DNA from: Corynebacterium sp. MSK297
GTDB lineage: Bacteria; Actinomycetota; Actinomycetes; Mycobacteriales; Mycobacteriaceae
DNA length: 64,000 nt
Direction: 5' to 3'
NCBI RefSeq assembly: GCF_030232885.1
Contig: NZ_JASPGD010000002.1
Coordinates: forward strand, 248,001 to 312,000
Shown here: piece after piece, positions 10,486-20,161 of the stretch
Numbering within the stretch: position 1 is the first letter of the stretch
Layout of the letters: every line of letters starts with the position of its first letter
Program-made: the position numbers and the translations under genes
Notes under the pieces: generated by a model
Seen by the model: only the letters and a program-made list of their open reading frames with translations
Told to the model about the DNA's origin: nothing
Database searches by the model: none

Positions 10486-10781
10486 TTCGCTCTATACCCA
10501 GACTGCGAAGCTTAACAATGTGTGGTTCTTCCCAGCGAGGAGCCGTTCATGGTCTGGATATGACAGATTGACCCGGAATGCACCAGCACGACCTGGAGGC
10601 TTGCGGGTCTTTTGTTTAGCAGCAGCGCTGCCTTCCGGCTTTATGACCGTTGTTAAAACACGACGAATAGTCCCGATGAGCAGTAGCTGGCTGCCAAATA
10701 AAGCTTTTCGTGGCATTATCGCAAGTAACGCGATTTGCACGCGGGAATTTACAGCAACAACTATTTTGATGGGGTAAAACT

Positions 10782-12914
10782 GTGGCACAAGAAGTGCTTA
10801 AGGATCTAAACAAGGTTCGCAATATCGGCATCATGGCCCACATCGATGCTGGTAAAACCACCACTACCGAGCGTATTTTGTACTACACCGGTATTAACCG
10901 CAAGGTTGGTGAAACCCACGACGGTGGTTCGACCACTGACTGGATGGAGCAGGAAAAAGAGCGCGGAATCACCATTACTTCCGCAGCTGTTACCTGTTTC
11001 TGGAATGGCAACCAGGTCAACATCATTGACACGCCAGGTCACGTGGACTTCACCGTTGAGGTTGAGCGCTCCCTGCGTGTTCTGGACGGCGCCGTAGCCG
11101 TTTTCGACGGCAAGGAAGGCGTTGAACCGCAGTCCGAACAGGTCTGGCGTCAGGCCGCGAAGTACGACGTTCCACGTATTTGCTTCGTGAACAAGATGGA
11201 TAAGCTCGGTGCGGACTTCTACTACACCGTGCAAACCATCATCGACCGACTGGGTGCTAAGCCACTCGTTATGCAGCTGCCAATCGGCGTTGAAGATGAT
11301 TTCGACGGCGTTGTCGACTTGCTGCAGATGAAGGCCTACTTGTGGCCTGGCAAGGTCGAGGTTGGAGCAGAACCTCAGCTGGTAGACATCCCTGAGGACA
11401 TGAAGGACAAGGCTGAAGAATACCGTGAGAAGTTGGTCGAGGCTGTCGCTGAGACCGATGAAACGCTCATGGAAAAATACTTCGGTGGCGAAGAAATCTC
11501 CATCGATGAATTGAAGGCCCAGATCCGTAAGCTGGTCGTTAATTCTGAGATTTACCCTGTTTACTGTGGTACCGCTTACCGCAACAAGGGTGTCCAGCCA
11601 CTGCTCGATGCTGTTATCGACTTCCTGCCGAACCCAATGGACGTCGGCGAAGTTATCGGTCACGAGATGGGCAACGAAGAAGTCGAGATGCGTCGTAAGC
11701 CATCGTCGGAAGAGCCATTCTCCGGCCTGGCATTCAAGATTGCTGCGCACCCATTCTTCGGTCAATTGACCTTTGTTCGCGTGTACTCCGGCCGCGTCGA
11801 ACCAGGCAACGAAGTCCTGAACTCGACCAAGAACAAGAAGCAGCGCATCGGTAAGATCTTCCAGATGCACGCCAACAAGGAAAACCCTGTTGACGAAGCA
11901 CTGGCAGGTAATATTTACGCGATCATCGGTCTGAAGGACATCACCACCGGTGACACCATTTGCTCGAAGGAAGATCCCATCATCCTCGAGTCCATGGACT
12001 TCCCAGACCCGGTTATCCAGGTTGCCATTGAGCCTAAGACCAAGGCCGACCAGGAGAAGCTGTCCACCGCTATCCAGCGTCTTGCCGACGAAGACCCAAC
12101 CTTCACCGTGAAGTTGGACGAAGAATCCGGCCAGACCGTTATCGGTGGTATGGGTGAGCTACACCTCGACGTTTTGGTTGACCGCATGAAGCGCGAGTTC
12201 AAGGTCGAGGCAAACATCGGTAACCCACAGGTTGCCTATCGCGAGACCATCCGTAAATCTGTTGCCTCCCTGGATTACACCCACAAGAAGCAGACTGGTG
12301 GTTCCGGTCAGTTCGCTAAGGTGATCGTTTCCATCGAGCCTTACGCTCCAGACGAGAGCGAGCTGGAAGAGGGCGAGAGCGCACTGTACAAGTTCGAAAA
12401 CGCGGTCACCGGTGGCCGTATTCCGAAGGAGTACATTCCTTCCGTCGATGCTGGTATTCAGGACGCAATGCAGTACGGCTACCTTGCCGGTTATCCATTG
12501 GTGAACATCAAGGCGACGCTGGAAGACGGCGCATACCACGACGTTGACTCGTCCGAAATGGCCTTCAAACTGGCTGGTTCCCAGGTTCTTAAGGAAGCTG
12601 TCGCCAAGGCTAAGCCAGTCCTGCTGGAGCCTCTGATGGCTGTCGAAGTTGTTACCCCAGAGGAATTTATGGGTGACGTCATCGGTGACATCAATGCTCG
12701 CCGTGGACAGGTTGAATCGATGGATGACCGTTCAGGCGCCAAGGTCGTCAAGGCTCGCGTTCCACTGTCTTCCATGTTCGGTTACGTCGGCGACTTGCGT
12801 TCCCGCACCCAGGGTCGTGCAAACTACACCATGGTCTTCGATTCCTATGGTGAAGTTCCGCAGTCCGTGGCTGAAGAAGTCATCGCCGCACGCACCGGTG
12901 GTTCGGCTAACTAA
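10782..12914 (+). CDS. fusA: Translation elongation factor G
   Basis: EF-G, 710 residues, the GTPase that drives ribosomal translocation. GTP-binding motifs are intact: G1 [11 protein letters not shown]3 DTPGHVDF, G4 NKMDKLGA. Domains II-V follow, including the GGSGQFAKV region of domain IV. The GTG at 10782 gives the standard start (V)[21 protein letters not shown]. The 296-bp gap after rpsG suggests its own promoter, although I could not single one out. Confidence 0.98.
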   Translation: MAQEVLKDLNKVRNIGIMAHIDAGKTTTTERILYYTGINRKVGETHDGGSTTDWMEQEKERGITITSAAVTCFWNGNQVNIIDTPGHVDFTVEVERSLRVLDGAVAVFDGKEGVEPQSEQVWRQAAKYDVPRICFVNKMDKLGADFYYTVQTIIDRLGAKPLVMQLPIGVEDDFDGVVDLLQMKAYLWPGKVEVGAEPQLVDIPEDMKDKAEEYREKLVEAVAETDETLMEKYFGGEEISIDELKAQIRKLVVNSEIYPVYCGTAYRNKGVQPLLDAVIDFLPNPMDVGEVIGHEMGNEEVEMRRKPSSEEPFSGLAFKIAAHPFFGQLTFVRVYSGRVEPGNEVLNSTKNKKQRIGKIFQMHANKENPVDEALAGNIYAIIGLKDITTGDTICSKEDPIILESMDFPDPVIQVAIEPKTKADQEKLSTAIQRLADEDPTFTVKLDEESGQTVIGGMGELHLDVLVDRMKREFKVEANIGNPQVAYRETIRKSVASLDYTHKKQTGGSGQFAKVIVSIEPYAPDESELEEGESALYKFENAVTGGRIPKEYIPSVDAGIQDAMQYGYLAGYPLVNIKATLEDGAYHDVDSSEMAFKLAGSQVLKEAVAKAKPVLLEPLMAVEVVTPEEFMGDVIGDINARRGQVESMDDRSGAKVVKARVPLSSMFGYVGDLRSRTQGRANYTMVFDSYGEVPQSVAEEVIAARTGGSAN

Positions 12915-13357
12915 GTCGATCAACCAGGGGATTTAACATCCCCGCCCCGGGTGGCCTCGGTTCACGGTAGGATCGTGCTGCACTTACATCTTCCCCGTGC
13001 GGAGGCCTCCGGATCATCGGGTTGCGGCCGTGCTGAATTCACAGCGAATACGCTTCTAAAGAATCCCTGTTTGGGCAACTATGAAAGCGCGGGCTTTGAT
13101 TAGCCCGTTTGCGTGGATTGAGTCGGCCGTTACCCGAAGGCCCATGATCTGAATGCTATGGTGATAAGAAAGCCGTGTATTAGTAACAACGGTTTGATAT
13201 ATCAGTGCCATAATTCTAGGATCAGGTAACGGGCATACCTGTAAGACGTCGCCTGCCACAAGCCTGTGGCGAAAACGCAGGTAACTTAGTAGGCAAAAGA
13301 GATAAACCCCGTGGCTGCGAAGGTCGTAGCCACCGATAAAGTCCAGGAGGACATACA
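12915..13357. other. Intergenic region fusA-tuf
   Basis: This 443-bp spacer contains no gene. It holds a terminator-like hairpin (CGGGCT/AGCCCG followed by TTT at 13090-13110), an inverted repeat GCCACA/TGTGGC within CCTGC/GCAGG around 13250-13282, and GTGGCT/AGCCAC at 13311-13333 just before the tuf ribosome binding site. The amount of pairing suggests a structured tuf leader. TTGATA and CATAAT elements near 13194-13214 are too close to each other for a normal promoter. Confidence 0.5.
13090..13110 (+). terminator. Possible weak terminator after fusA
   Basis: A 6-bp stem CGGGCT/AGCCCG with a six-base loop is followed by only three T residues. It lies 176 bp past the fusA stop. The short T-run makes it a weak terminator or a leader hairpin. 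Confidence 0.4.
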
Positions 13358-14548
13358 GTGGCAAAGGAGAAGTTCGAGCGTACGAAGCCGCATGTGAACA
13401 TCGGCACTATCGGACACGTCGACCACGGCAAGACCACCACCACCGCAGCTATCACCAAGGTTCTGTCGGACAAGTACCCTGAAGAAAACCAGGCATTCGC
13501 GTTCGACATGATCGACAAGGCTCCTGAGGAGAAGGAGCGCGGTATTACCATCAACATCTCCCACGTGGAGTACTCCACTCCTAAGCGCCACTACGCGCAC
13601 GTGGACGCCCCTGGTCACGCTGACTACATCAAGAACATGATTACCGGTGCCGCTCAGATGGACGGCGCTATCTTGGTTGTTGCAGCTACCGACGGCCCAA
13701 TGCCACAGACTCGTGAGCACGTTCTGCTGGCACGCCAGGTTGGCGTTCCTTATATCCTGGTCGCTCTGAACAAGTGCGACATGGTTGACGATGAGGAAAT
13801 CCTCGAGCTCGTCGAGATGGAAATCCGTGAGCTCCTGGCTGACCAGGAGTTCGACGAAGAAGCTCCAATCGTTCACATCTCCGCTGTTGGCGCCTTGGAA
13901 GGCGAGGAGAAGTGGGTTCAGGCCATCGTTGACTTGATGGATGCCTGCGACGAGTCGATCCCAGATCCAGACCGCGCAACCGACAAGCCATTCCTGATGC
14001 CTATCGAGGACATCTTCACCATTACCGGTCGCGGTACCGTTGTTACCGGTCGTGTTGAGCGTGGCTCCCTGAAGGTCAACGAAGAAGTCGAGATCATCGG
14101 CATCAAGGACAAGACCCAGAAGACCACCATCACCGGTATCGAGATGTTCCGCAAGATGCTGGACTACACCGAAGCTGGCGACAACGCTGGTCTGCTGCTT
14201 CGTGGTACCAAGCGCGAAGAGGTCGAGCGTGGTCAGGTTATCGTTGCACCCGGTGCATACACCACCCACAAGAAGTTCGAGGGTTCCGTCTACGTTCTGT
14301 CCAAGGACGAAGGTGGCCGCCACACCCCATTCTTCGACAACTACCGTCCTCAGTTCTACTTCCGCACCACCGACGTTACCGGTGTTGTCTCCCTGCCTGA
14401 GGGCACCGAGATGGTCATGCCAGGCGACAACGTCGACATGTCCGTCGAACTGATTCAGCCAGTCGCTATGGACGAGGGCCTGCGTTTCGCTATTCGCGAA
14501 GGCTCCCGTACCGTTGGCGCCGGCGTTGTTAACAAGATCCTCGACTAA
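13358..14548 (+). CDS. tuf: Translation elongation factor Tu
   Basis: EF-Tu, 396 residues, delivers aminoacyl-tRNA to the ribosome as a GTP complex. Motifs [18 protein letters not shown] and NKCDMVDD are all intact, and domains 2 and 3 are full length. A strong AGGAGG sits 8 bp before the GTG start. It is monocistronic by appearance: a 443-bp leader region before it and a near-perfect terminator 59 bp after it. Confidence 0.98.
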   Translation: MAKEKFERTKPHVNIGTIGHVDHGKTTTTAAITKVLSDKYPEENQAFAFDMIDKAPEEKERGITINISHVEYSTPKRHYAHVDAPGHADYIKNMITGAAQMDGAILVVAATDGPMPQTREHVLLARQVGVPYILVALNKCDMVDDEEILELVEMEIRELLADQEFDEEAPIVHISAVGALEGEEKWVQAIVDLMDACDESIPDPDRATDKPFLMPIEDIFTITGRGTVVTGRVERGSLKVNEEVEIIGIKDKTQKTTITGIEMFRKMLDYTEAGDNAGLLLRGTKREEVERGQVIVAPGAYTTHKKFEGSVYVLSKDEGGRHTPFFDNYRPQFYFRTTDVTGVVSLPEGTEMVMPGDNVDMSVELIQPVAMDEGLRFAIREGSRTVGAGVVNKILD

Positions 14549-14606
14549 TTCAGGATCTTAACCGCTGCTGACGTCAGCGCGTTGCGGCGTTCTCAGCAAC
14601 TCTAGA

Positions 14607-14638
14607 AGCCACCACCGATTTTACGGTGGTGGCTTTTT
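14607..14638 (+). terminator. Intrinsic terminator of tuf
   Basis: An 11-bp perfect stem (AGCCACCACCG/CGGTGGTGGCT) with a six-base loop, running directly into five T residues. This is one of the clearest terminators in the window. Confidence 0.95.
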
Positions 14639-14754
14639 CGTGTCTGTACTGCCAGGCATCCGTTAATGCCAACCCGGGGGCAGATTAGTTGGGGAGAGCC
14701 TCCGATTAACTCCCGCATGATCCCATTTCGACGGGGAAATGTCCCCACCTCGCC

Positions 14755-14782
14755 TTATTTGGGTATGTTGATAGCCTATACT
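14755..14782 (+). promoter_or_regulatory. Candidate promoter of the LppP/LprE-like gene
   Basis: TTATTT, 16 bp, TATACT, about 55 bp before the GTG at 14838. A small hairpin GGGGA/TCCCC (14733-14746) lies just upstream. Confidence 0.5.
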
Positions 14783-14837
14783 CGGTAACATCGCGCGCTT
14801 TTCGTTTCTTTCACGTTGTAGCTAAGGAGTTCACCCG

Positions 14838-16019
14838 GTGTCTGACAGCAATTCCTGGGGAAGATCACCACGCCACTATGATTGGGGCCAGAAAAAGTCG
14901 GATAGCTCTGCAGCCGATGCGGGGCGTTCGCAAAGTGAAGATATCGCTGGTGACAAGTCTCATCAATGGGGCCAATCCCCAGCAGCGAATGTCGACAACT
15001 CCGGAACGGGCGACGAATCGTCCAACGGCTCCGGTTCGCAGTCCCCACAACAACCTGCCGAGCGAAACCGAACGAGCTATGGTTGGGAGAAACAAGACAA
15101 GAAATCGTCCTCCAATGGTGCGGAATATTTTGGGGCTGAGAATCTTTCACCGCGGAAAACGCAGCAAGTATTCCCGGAGACGACATCGTTCCCGCCAATT
15201 TCAACTGCTAACCGCCCAGCAGCACAAGGGTTCCATCCACACAATGATGCGCAGTTCCATGCGCCGCCATCTGACTATTCGACGATCGAAGAATCGGCTT
15301 TTGCTGCCGCACCAGCCGCGTCTACCGGATCCAGTAGAAAGAAAGGCATGCCGCTCATCATCGGCGCTGTGGTGGTAGCCGCGGCCGCAGTGGCCGGCGG
15401 TATCTCCTGGGCGGCGATTTCTGCGGATCAATCTCATGGTGGAGGCGACAACGTTGCCGAAGCCACTACCGAGGATCAGGCAAAGCAATCATCAAGTGTT
15501 GAATCCCCTACGGATGAAGCTCAAGTAGCCGAACAGGAACTTACAACCGAGCGGGCCATCGATAACGCTGAGTCGAACGAAGAGCAGCCCGTGCAAAAAT
15601 CCTCAAAGCCGCAATCGTCGACTGGCGCGCATTGCGGGCAGGACGACGCAATGACGGCTTTTGAGACGGGAGTCTTCAGTGACAAGAATCTGGGAGCCTC
15701 GTGGACTTTCGCATCTGATGGCTATGATCCCTGCCTGCCTTTGTCGTGGATAACTACCACAGTTGAAGGTGCGACTGCGTCTTCTCCGTACCACATCATG
15801 CTTTATCACTATGGCACGTACAAAGGGACTGCGACCCTAGAGCCTCAAGCATTTGCGCCAAGAATTGAGGATGTCAGCGATTCTGAGATCGCAGTCACTT
15901 ATCGATGGCCTCGTGAGGGTGAAGGAAACGCGAATCCATCTGGCCGAACCTATGCTGGCTTTTATTGGTCCGATACTGAGGGCAAGGTCATTATGACGGG
16001 AGATGTTCCGACGTATTAA
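14838..16019 (+). CDS. Membrane-anchored protein with LppP/LprE-like C-terminal domain
   Basis: A 393-residue protein. Residues 1-165 are a polar, Ser/Gln/Asn-rich, probably disordered cytoplasmic region. One transmembrane helix follows (PLIIGAVVVAAAAVAGGIS, about 170-195), then an acidic Glu/Ser-rich stalk. The extracytoplasmic domain contains CGQDD...YDPCLPLSWI...YHIMLYHYG, a pattern I associate with the mycobacterial LppP/LprE family; its two Cys could form a disulfide. No catalytic residues are evident. AAGGAG lies 8 bp before the GTG start. It has its own promoter after the tuf terminator. Function is unknown; the fold assignment is moderately sure. Confidence 0.7.
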   Translation: MSDSNSWGRSPRHYDWGQKKSDSSAADAGRSQSEDIAGDKSHQWGQSPAANVDNSGTGDESSNGSGSQSPQQPAERNRTSYGWEKQDKKSSSNGAEYFGAENLSPRKTQQVFPETTSFPPISTANRPAAQGFHPHNDAQFHAPPSDYSTIEESAFAAAPAASTGSSRKKGMPLIIGAVVVAAAAVAGGISWAAISADQSHGGGDNVAEATTEDQAKQSSSVESPTDEAQVAEQELTTERAIDNAESNEEQPVQKSSKPQSSTGAHCGQDDAMTAFETGVFSDKNLGASWTFASDGYDPCLPLSWITTTVEGATASSPYHIMLYHYGTYKGTATLEPQAFAPRIEDVSDSEIAVTYRWPREGEGNANPSGRTYAGFYWSDTEGKVIMTGDVPTY

Positions 16020-16078
16020 TTCGTTGAGTGGTTTGACCGCATGGCCTTGCTGTTTTGGGGCAGAAGTCGGCCCCCTGC

Positions 16079-17311
16079 CTACTGCCTTTTCTTTTCACCG
16101 ATGAGACTAGCTAAGAAAGGGAATAGTGCGACAGTGAGCGCACCTCCGGCAACGAAGATAGATGCGGTCTGTCGCTGCATGAGCTCGGAATCGACTGCAA
16201 GTCCGGTAACTGCGACGATGATAGGAAGTCCGGTCGCCGAATATAACCCAACTTGCAGTTGTTCACGTGGCTTTGTAATGCCTGAGCCGGTGTCTGTGAA
16301 CACTTCCCGCAGGTATACGGGAAGCCCGCGCGTGACCAAAATGAGGGCAGGAATTCCCAATACTTTGCCCGGATTATCGGCGATGGTCTGCCAATTGATA
16401 GCCATCCCCGAAACCACGAAAAACACTGGGATTAACATAGAATAAAAAACCACGTCTAACCGGTGTTCTAGTGGCTTATGAAATTCATCCGGGATAATCC
16501 GGTTGAGAATAATTCCAGCGGCGAATGCACCCAGTACAATATCGAGTTCGAACACTGCAGTGACAGCCATCAGCGTCGCCAAGATCAAGATGATTAGCCG
16601 CAAAATCGTCTGGTTTGTCGATCCTGCACCAGAAACAAATGCCCGCCCGACGCCCGGAATCGCGTGAATAATTGCTGCGGGCGCAATGGCTACCAAGACG
16701 GCAACGCCGATGAACGCCACCATGACTAGAAAAGTCGTCCAGGTGTCATGAGTTCCCAGCAAGAGCGCCATTGCCGTAATAGGAGCCAGTTCACCTATTG
16801 CGCCGTGAATCAACACCGCATCACCGACCTTCGTGCCGGTTACGTTGTCTTGCTTGAGCATCGGAGTTAGCGTGCCTAGCGCCGTCGATGTGAGAGCGAG
16901 CGCGACGACGATCGCACCCGGGATAGTATCAACTAAGAAGTATGCCCCGACGCCACAGGCAACCGCGCAAACAAGCCAAGTCGATAATCCGATCTTCGCC
17001 TGCTTTGAGCGCAGAGACTGCAGGTTGATTTCGAAGCCTGCGAGCAAGAACAACGCACCAACGCCTAGCTCTTTGAGCATGCCGATGCCTTCTTCTTCGG
17101 CAGCCAGATCAAGTACAGAAGGTCCGATAATCATGCCGAATACCAGCAGCAGTGCAACGGCGGGAATTCGATTTTTAAACACAAACGCTACCAGTGGAGC
17201 AAGTAATGCTGCAGCCATGATCCATGCAAAGGAAACCAGCGCATCAGTATATTCTGTGGCTCCAGCTGTGAGAATAATGGTGTCAGTTGCGTGCGCTCCG
17301 GTGCCGTCCAT
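16079..17311 (-). CDS. Cation:proton antiporter (CPA2/KefB-type membrane domain)
   Basis: A 410-residue membrane protein of the monovalent cation:proton antiporter-2 family with about 12 hydrophobic segments. Characteristic stretches are LLVFGMIIGPSVLDLA, LGVGALFLLAGFEINLQSL and LDIVLGAFAAGIILNR. No C-terminal TrkA-N/RCK domain is present, so the protein ends with the membrane core. It likely exchanges Na+ or K+ for H+ in pH or salt homeostasis. No ribosome binding site precedes the ATG at 17311, and TAGTCT lies about 7 bp upstream, so a leaderless transcript is possible. It is convergent with the preceding gene; the 59-bp gap has only a short GC hairpin. Confidence 0.85.
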   Translation of the reverse strand: MDGTGAHATDTIILTAGATEYTDALVSFAWIMAAALLAPLVAFVFKNRIPAVALLLVFGMIIGPSVLDLAAEEEGIGMLKELGVGALFLLAGFEINLQSLRSKQAKIGLSTWLVCAVACGVGAYFLVDTIPGAIVVALALTSTALGTLTPMLKQDNVTGTKVGDAVLIHGAIGELAPITAMALLLGTHDTWTTFLVMVAFIGVAVLVAIAPAAIIHAIPGVGRAFVSGAGSTNQTILRLIILILATLMAVTAVFELDIVLGAFAAGIILNRIIPDEFHKPLEHRLDVVFYSMLIPVFFVVSGMAINWQTIADNPGKVLGIPALILVTRGLPVYLREVFTDTGSGITKPREQLQVGLYSATGLPIIVAVTGLAVDSELMQRQTASIFVAGGALTVALFPFLASLIGEKKRQ

Positions 17312-17348
17312 GATCTATAGACTACGCATAATCGCGAGCAGGACATAA

Positions 17349-17384
17349 GAAAACCGCGTGTGGGTAAAATTCCCTTCCACGCGG
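17349..17384 (-). terminator. Intrinsic terminator of the Asp23 operon
   Basis: Read on the minus strand, CCGCGTG pairs with CACGCGG, with an inner GGG/CCC, and is followed by TTTTC. It lies 34 bp past the amaP stop. Confidence 0.87.
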
Positions 17385-17418
17385 ATTCAATTTGGCCGTA
17401 GAGGTGCGGTGACTCTAG

Positions 17419-17982
17419 CTAAACGGCTGGTTCGACTTTGTTCATATGCAACCGGTATACGGTGTCGATATCTACGTCATCGATTGCATCTCGCAAGTCG
17501 TCTTCGCTCGTCTCAATCATGTCGTTGAGTTTCGATAAATCCGCCTCGGGTCGCGCGGTAATAGTGAACTCAAGGGTTGGACGTTTTCGGTCAATAGAGA
17601 CTTTGTGTTTAGCCGATGAGATATCGGAATCAGTCTCTAATTGAGCTGTCATCGCTTTGGCGATATGCCCAATGTGCAGTGTGATTTCGCCATCTTCATC
17701 GGAAGCTGAGGATCCCAGTCGGGAAAACGTCCGACGGCGAAGGTTGATAATGATCAACCACAATCCGATAATGATCGATCCCGCCAGCACACCCCAGAGG
17801 AGGTATTCGTACCAATCCTGTTCAGGGAGCGTCTTCCACGCTTCCGGATCTCTCCAGAGCGCTAGGTCTTTGGCAAATTGCACATCAAAGTGCACCAGTA
17901 CCGGCCACAGGCCAAATACGATTAGGCCAATCGAGATGAGGAAGAAGATGAACCGATCGATGAAAGCGGTCAGTTTGCTCAT
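17419..17982 (-). CDS. amaP: AmaP-like alkaline-shock membrane anchor
   Basis: A 187-residue protein with two transmembrane segments (FIFFLISIGLIVFGLWPVLV near residues 10-30, and LLWGVLAGSIIIGLWLIIIN near 62-82), then a soluble C-terminal domain of about 100 residues. This layout fits AmaP, the membrane anchor that tethers Asp23-family proteins to the cytoplasmic membrane. It is the last gene of the Asp23 operon and overlaps the upstream DUF6286 gene by ATGA, with AGGAGG 8 bp before its ATG. The anchor role is inferred from architecture and context; sequence similarity to firmicute AmaP is low to the eye. Confidence 0.7.
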   Translation of the reverse strand: MSKLTAFIDRFIFFLISIGLIVFGLWPVLVHFDVQFAKDLALWRDPEAWKTLPEQDWYEYLLWGVLAGSIIIGLWLIIINLRRRTFSRLGSSASDEDGEITLHIGHIAKAMTAQLETDSDISSAKHKVSIDRKRPTLEFTITARPEADLSKLNDMIETSEDDLRDAIDDVDIDTVYRLHMNKVEPAV

Positions 17983-18536
17983 GATACGCCCTCCTGGGAG
18001 TGTTCATTTTCGACGCTGACATCGATAGCAGGCGGGTTCTGCAAAAAAGCAAGCTTTCTACTGATAGCTTCCTCCGCGCGCTGTGGCAACGAAGAATCAT
18101 TCACGTCGCCTTCAATAACGACCTGAAGCTTCTTCTTCGATATCTTCGAGTGAGCCGACCGAGCACCTGGTAATTGCTGTGCCGTAGCGGAGCTGATGCG
18201 CGCAATGTCTACTGGGCGCATCCAGGTGGCGGCCGTGCTTTTTACCGCGCGATGTGTGCGTGGTCGAGGTTTGAAAGTCACGATGAGCAGTAATAAGCCA
18301 ACGATGATCGAACCTACACCGACCCAGACGATCCATTCAGGAAGTTCATCTTGCCCAAAAAAATCCGTGATTGGGGTGACCCAACTCTGCTGATCGTCGT
18401 TCGGAAGTACAAACCAAATTTCGCGGATCAATACTCCAGCTAACGCCAATAGCAAAAGTCCGAGGAGAACGCTTAAAGCACGCGCAATCGGCGAGGCCTT
18501 TGGTTCTTGTCCTTTGAACGAAGCCTCCTTAGCCAC
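17979..18536 (-). CDS. DUF6286-type membrane protein of the Asp23 operon
   Basis: A 185-residue protein. Two hydrophobic segments (ALSVLLGLLLLALAGVLIREIW and IVWVGVGSIIVGLLLLIVTF, with a 35-residue extracytoplasmic loop between them) precede a cytoplasmic domain that in actinobacteria follows Asp23 genes. I place the start at the GTG at 18536, because GAGGTGG lies about 6 bp upstream; the TTG at 18563 would overlap the previous gene by 35 bp. With the chosen start the overlap is 8 bp. Its topology parallels that of the next gene, so the two may form paired membrane anchors. Biochemical function is unknown. Confidence 0.72.
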   Translation of the reverse strand: MAKEASFKGQEPKASPIARALSVLLGLLLLALAGVLIREIWFVLPNDDQQSWVTPITDFFGQDELPEWIVWVGVGSIIVGLLLLIVTFKPRPRTHRAVKSTAATWMRPVDIARISSATAQQLPGARSAHSKISKKKLQVVIEGDVNDSSLPQRAEEAISRKLAFLQNPPAIDVSVENEHSQEGVS

Positions 18537-19950
18537 GTGAACCACCTCTAATCTCTCGGGCAACTTCGCGTGGATCTTTAAGATAGATCGCGCGCAACGG
18601 TTGCGGTTGGGGAACGGTGACTGAACGGAAAGGATGATCGGCAGGCGCGTACGATTTCCGCAGTTGTCGCTTCATAGGTGTGCGCACTTTCTGCAACTTC
18701 CGTGGCTTCGGTACCTCGGGTTTAGGAGGGTGCCCCAAGGTGGAAACTTCAATGTCGCGCAACGGCAGTGGTCGCGGAGCCTGTACCTTGCGAAGTTTTT
18801 TCCGACGCACATCAACCGCACGCGGTTTCCGCGGTTTCGGAGTAGCAACGCTGCGGACACGTGGTTTGCGTGAGACCACTTCGCGCAGTTTTCTCTCGGC
18901 CGGTAGAGAGACTGATCGCGGTTCAAACGAGCGCGTGTTGACGTTCGTCAGCTCCTGCGGCTCCGGCACCGTGACTTCGCGTAGTGGTTGCGGCTTTGGG
19001 GTAGCAGCCGATACTTCCGGAAGCTCACCGACAGAAATCTCCCGCAAAGCAGCTGGTGTTGGCACATTGATTTCCCGCAGCGGTTGTTGCTCGGGAGTGC
19101 GTACCGGGGCTAATTTTTGTTGCTTTGGCGTAGTCGGAGAGGTGACCTTGCGCTCACGCGGCACTTTAACGGTGCGAGTGGTCTCAAGTTCCGTGACCCG
19201 GATTTCGCGAAGTGGTGTTGGTTCTGGAATTTCCACTGAGACGGGTTCCGTTGGCTCAGCGACGGCGATGACACCAAGCGGCTTCGGCGACGGGGCCTCC
19301 ACCTTGTGGCGAACCGCCAATTCCCGAGTCTCGACCGCGGTGAGCTCATCTATGCGACGCGTCGTGGTGACTTCGCGGAGTGGTGCGGAATCTTCCACTG
19401 AAATTTCGCGCAGAGTTTCTGTCTTGGAATCGATAATTGGTTGGGCAACCTTTATTTCGCGGACAGTGATGTTCCGCGGGGAAAATCTTTCTCGTGCTGC
19501 TACGTCGTCGCGGCTAATCCGCTGTTTGGATGGGACAGCTTCACCGATGGTGACGTTAACGCGCGTTGCCTCATACCCCATGTAGATATCCAACGCCTCT
19601 GCGATCGCAGTGCGTACTTCCGTGGCAACCCGTACTGCAGGCGAAGGCCACACCACAGCGACGACGACGTCGACTGAGGCAACCTGGCGTTCTTGATCCA
19701 GGCGGATATCGAATCGCGGGTAATTGCGTGACAGCAGACCACCGTCAACGTCCGTGGTGCCCGGCACGCTATAAATCGCACGCTCTACGACGTGTTCAGC
19801 GACCCGAGTTTTGTAACTGGTAGTACCTGCAGCCTGCGACGAGTCTGAAGTGCGCTCAGCTTCCTGAGTGTGTTCAGTCTTGTCGACGGTGCTGGAAGAA
19901 GAGCTCGCAAATGATTCCGTGGTGGCCGCAGGTTTATCCTGCTTTTCCAT
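18529..19950 (-). CDS. Asp23/Gls24-like protein with long degenerate repeat tail
   Basis: A 473-residue protein with no signal peptide or transmembrane segment. Residues 1-45 are Ser/Thr/Glu-rich. Residues 46-145 form an Asp23/Gls24-like domain (TRVAEHVVERAIYSVPGT...VDVVVAVVWPSPAV...VNVTIGEAVP). From about residue 165 to the end there are some fifteen imperfect copies of a unit of roughly 15-22 residues around P-L-R-E-I/V-x-V-x-x-P. They include TLREISV, PLREVTT, PLREIRV, PLREINV, ALREISV, PLREVTV, KLREVVS, KLRKVQA, PLRDIEV, PFRSVTV and PLRAIYL. The tail becomes strongly basic toward the C-terminus. The start codon forms TAATG with the upstream stop. No known family accounts for the tail. Confidence 0.75.
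   Translation of the reverse strand: MEKQDKPAATTESFASSSSSTVDKTEHTQEAERTSDSSQAAGTTSYKTRVAEHVVERAIYSVPGTTDVDGGLLSRNYPRFDIRLDQERQVASVDVVVAVVWPSPAVRVATEVRTAIAEALDIYMGYEATRVNVTIGEAVPSKQRISRDDVAARERFSPRNITVREIKVAQPIIDSKTETLREISVEDSAPLREVTTTRRIDELTAVETRELAVRHKVEAPSPKPLGVIAVAEPTEPVSVEIPEPTPLREIRVTELETTRTVKVPRERKVTSPTTPKQQKLAPVRTPEQQPLREINVPTPAALREISVGELPEVSAATPKPQPLREVTVPEPQELTNVNTRSFEPRSVSLPAERKLREVVSRKPRVRSVATPKPRKPRAVDVRRKKLRKVQAPRPLPLRDIEVSTLGHPPKPEVPKPRKLQKVRTPMKRQLRKSYAPADHPFRSVTVPQPQPLRAIYLKDPREVAREIRGGSRG
18580..19460 (-). repeat. Degenerate protein repeats [PLRE(I/V)xV] in the Asp23-like gene
   Basis: This is the coding stretch of the repeat tail described for the Asp23-like gene. At the DNA level copies share a CGCG(A/C)A-rich core (complement of LRE codons) but vary in unit length, so they look old and diverged, unlike the fresh tandem arrays elsewhere in the window. 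Confidence 0.7.
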
Positions 19951-20138
19951 TAGCCCCGACCTTTACCTGAAGAGAAAATTTGTGTCAGATCAATGCGACC
20001 ATCAAAGTGTGCGCCGATGGCAGCACCAATCAGGCCGAACGGAATGGCCCAGAGGGCACACCAGCCGGTGATGTAGATCAGCAGCAAAAGACCAATGCCT
20101 ACCAGTGCGCCAATCAGTGTGTAACTCATGTTGTTCAT
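19950..20138 (-). CDS. Small DUF2273-like membrane protein
   Basis: A 62-residue protein dominated by one long or two closely spaced hydrophobic segments (YTLIGALVGIGLLLLIYITG and WAIPFGLIGAAIGAHFDG), ending in a short polar tail. Small proteins of this type (DUF2273) accompany Asp23 genes in Gram-positive bacteria. I chose the ATG at 20138, because GAGGACGG lies upstream; the TTG at 20153 would leave no ribosome binding site. The stop overlaps the next ATG as TAATG. Confidence 0.72.
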   Translation of the reverse strand: MNNMSYTLIGALVGIGLLLLIYITGWCALWAIPFGLIGAAIGAHFDGRIDLTQIFSSGKGRG

Positions 20139-20161
20139 AAAACCCGTCCTCAAAAGTCTTA

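Noticed and set aside
13194..13214. TTGATA and CATAAT as the tuf promoter
   Set aside because: The elements are separated by only about 9-11 bp, too close for a sigma-A promoter.
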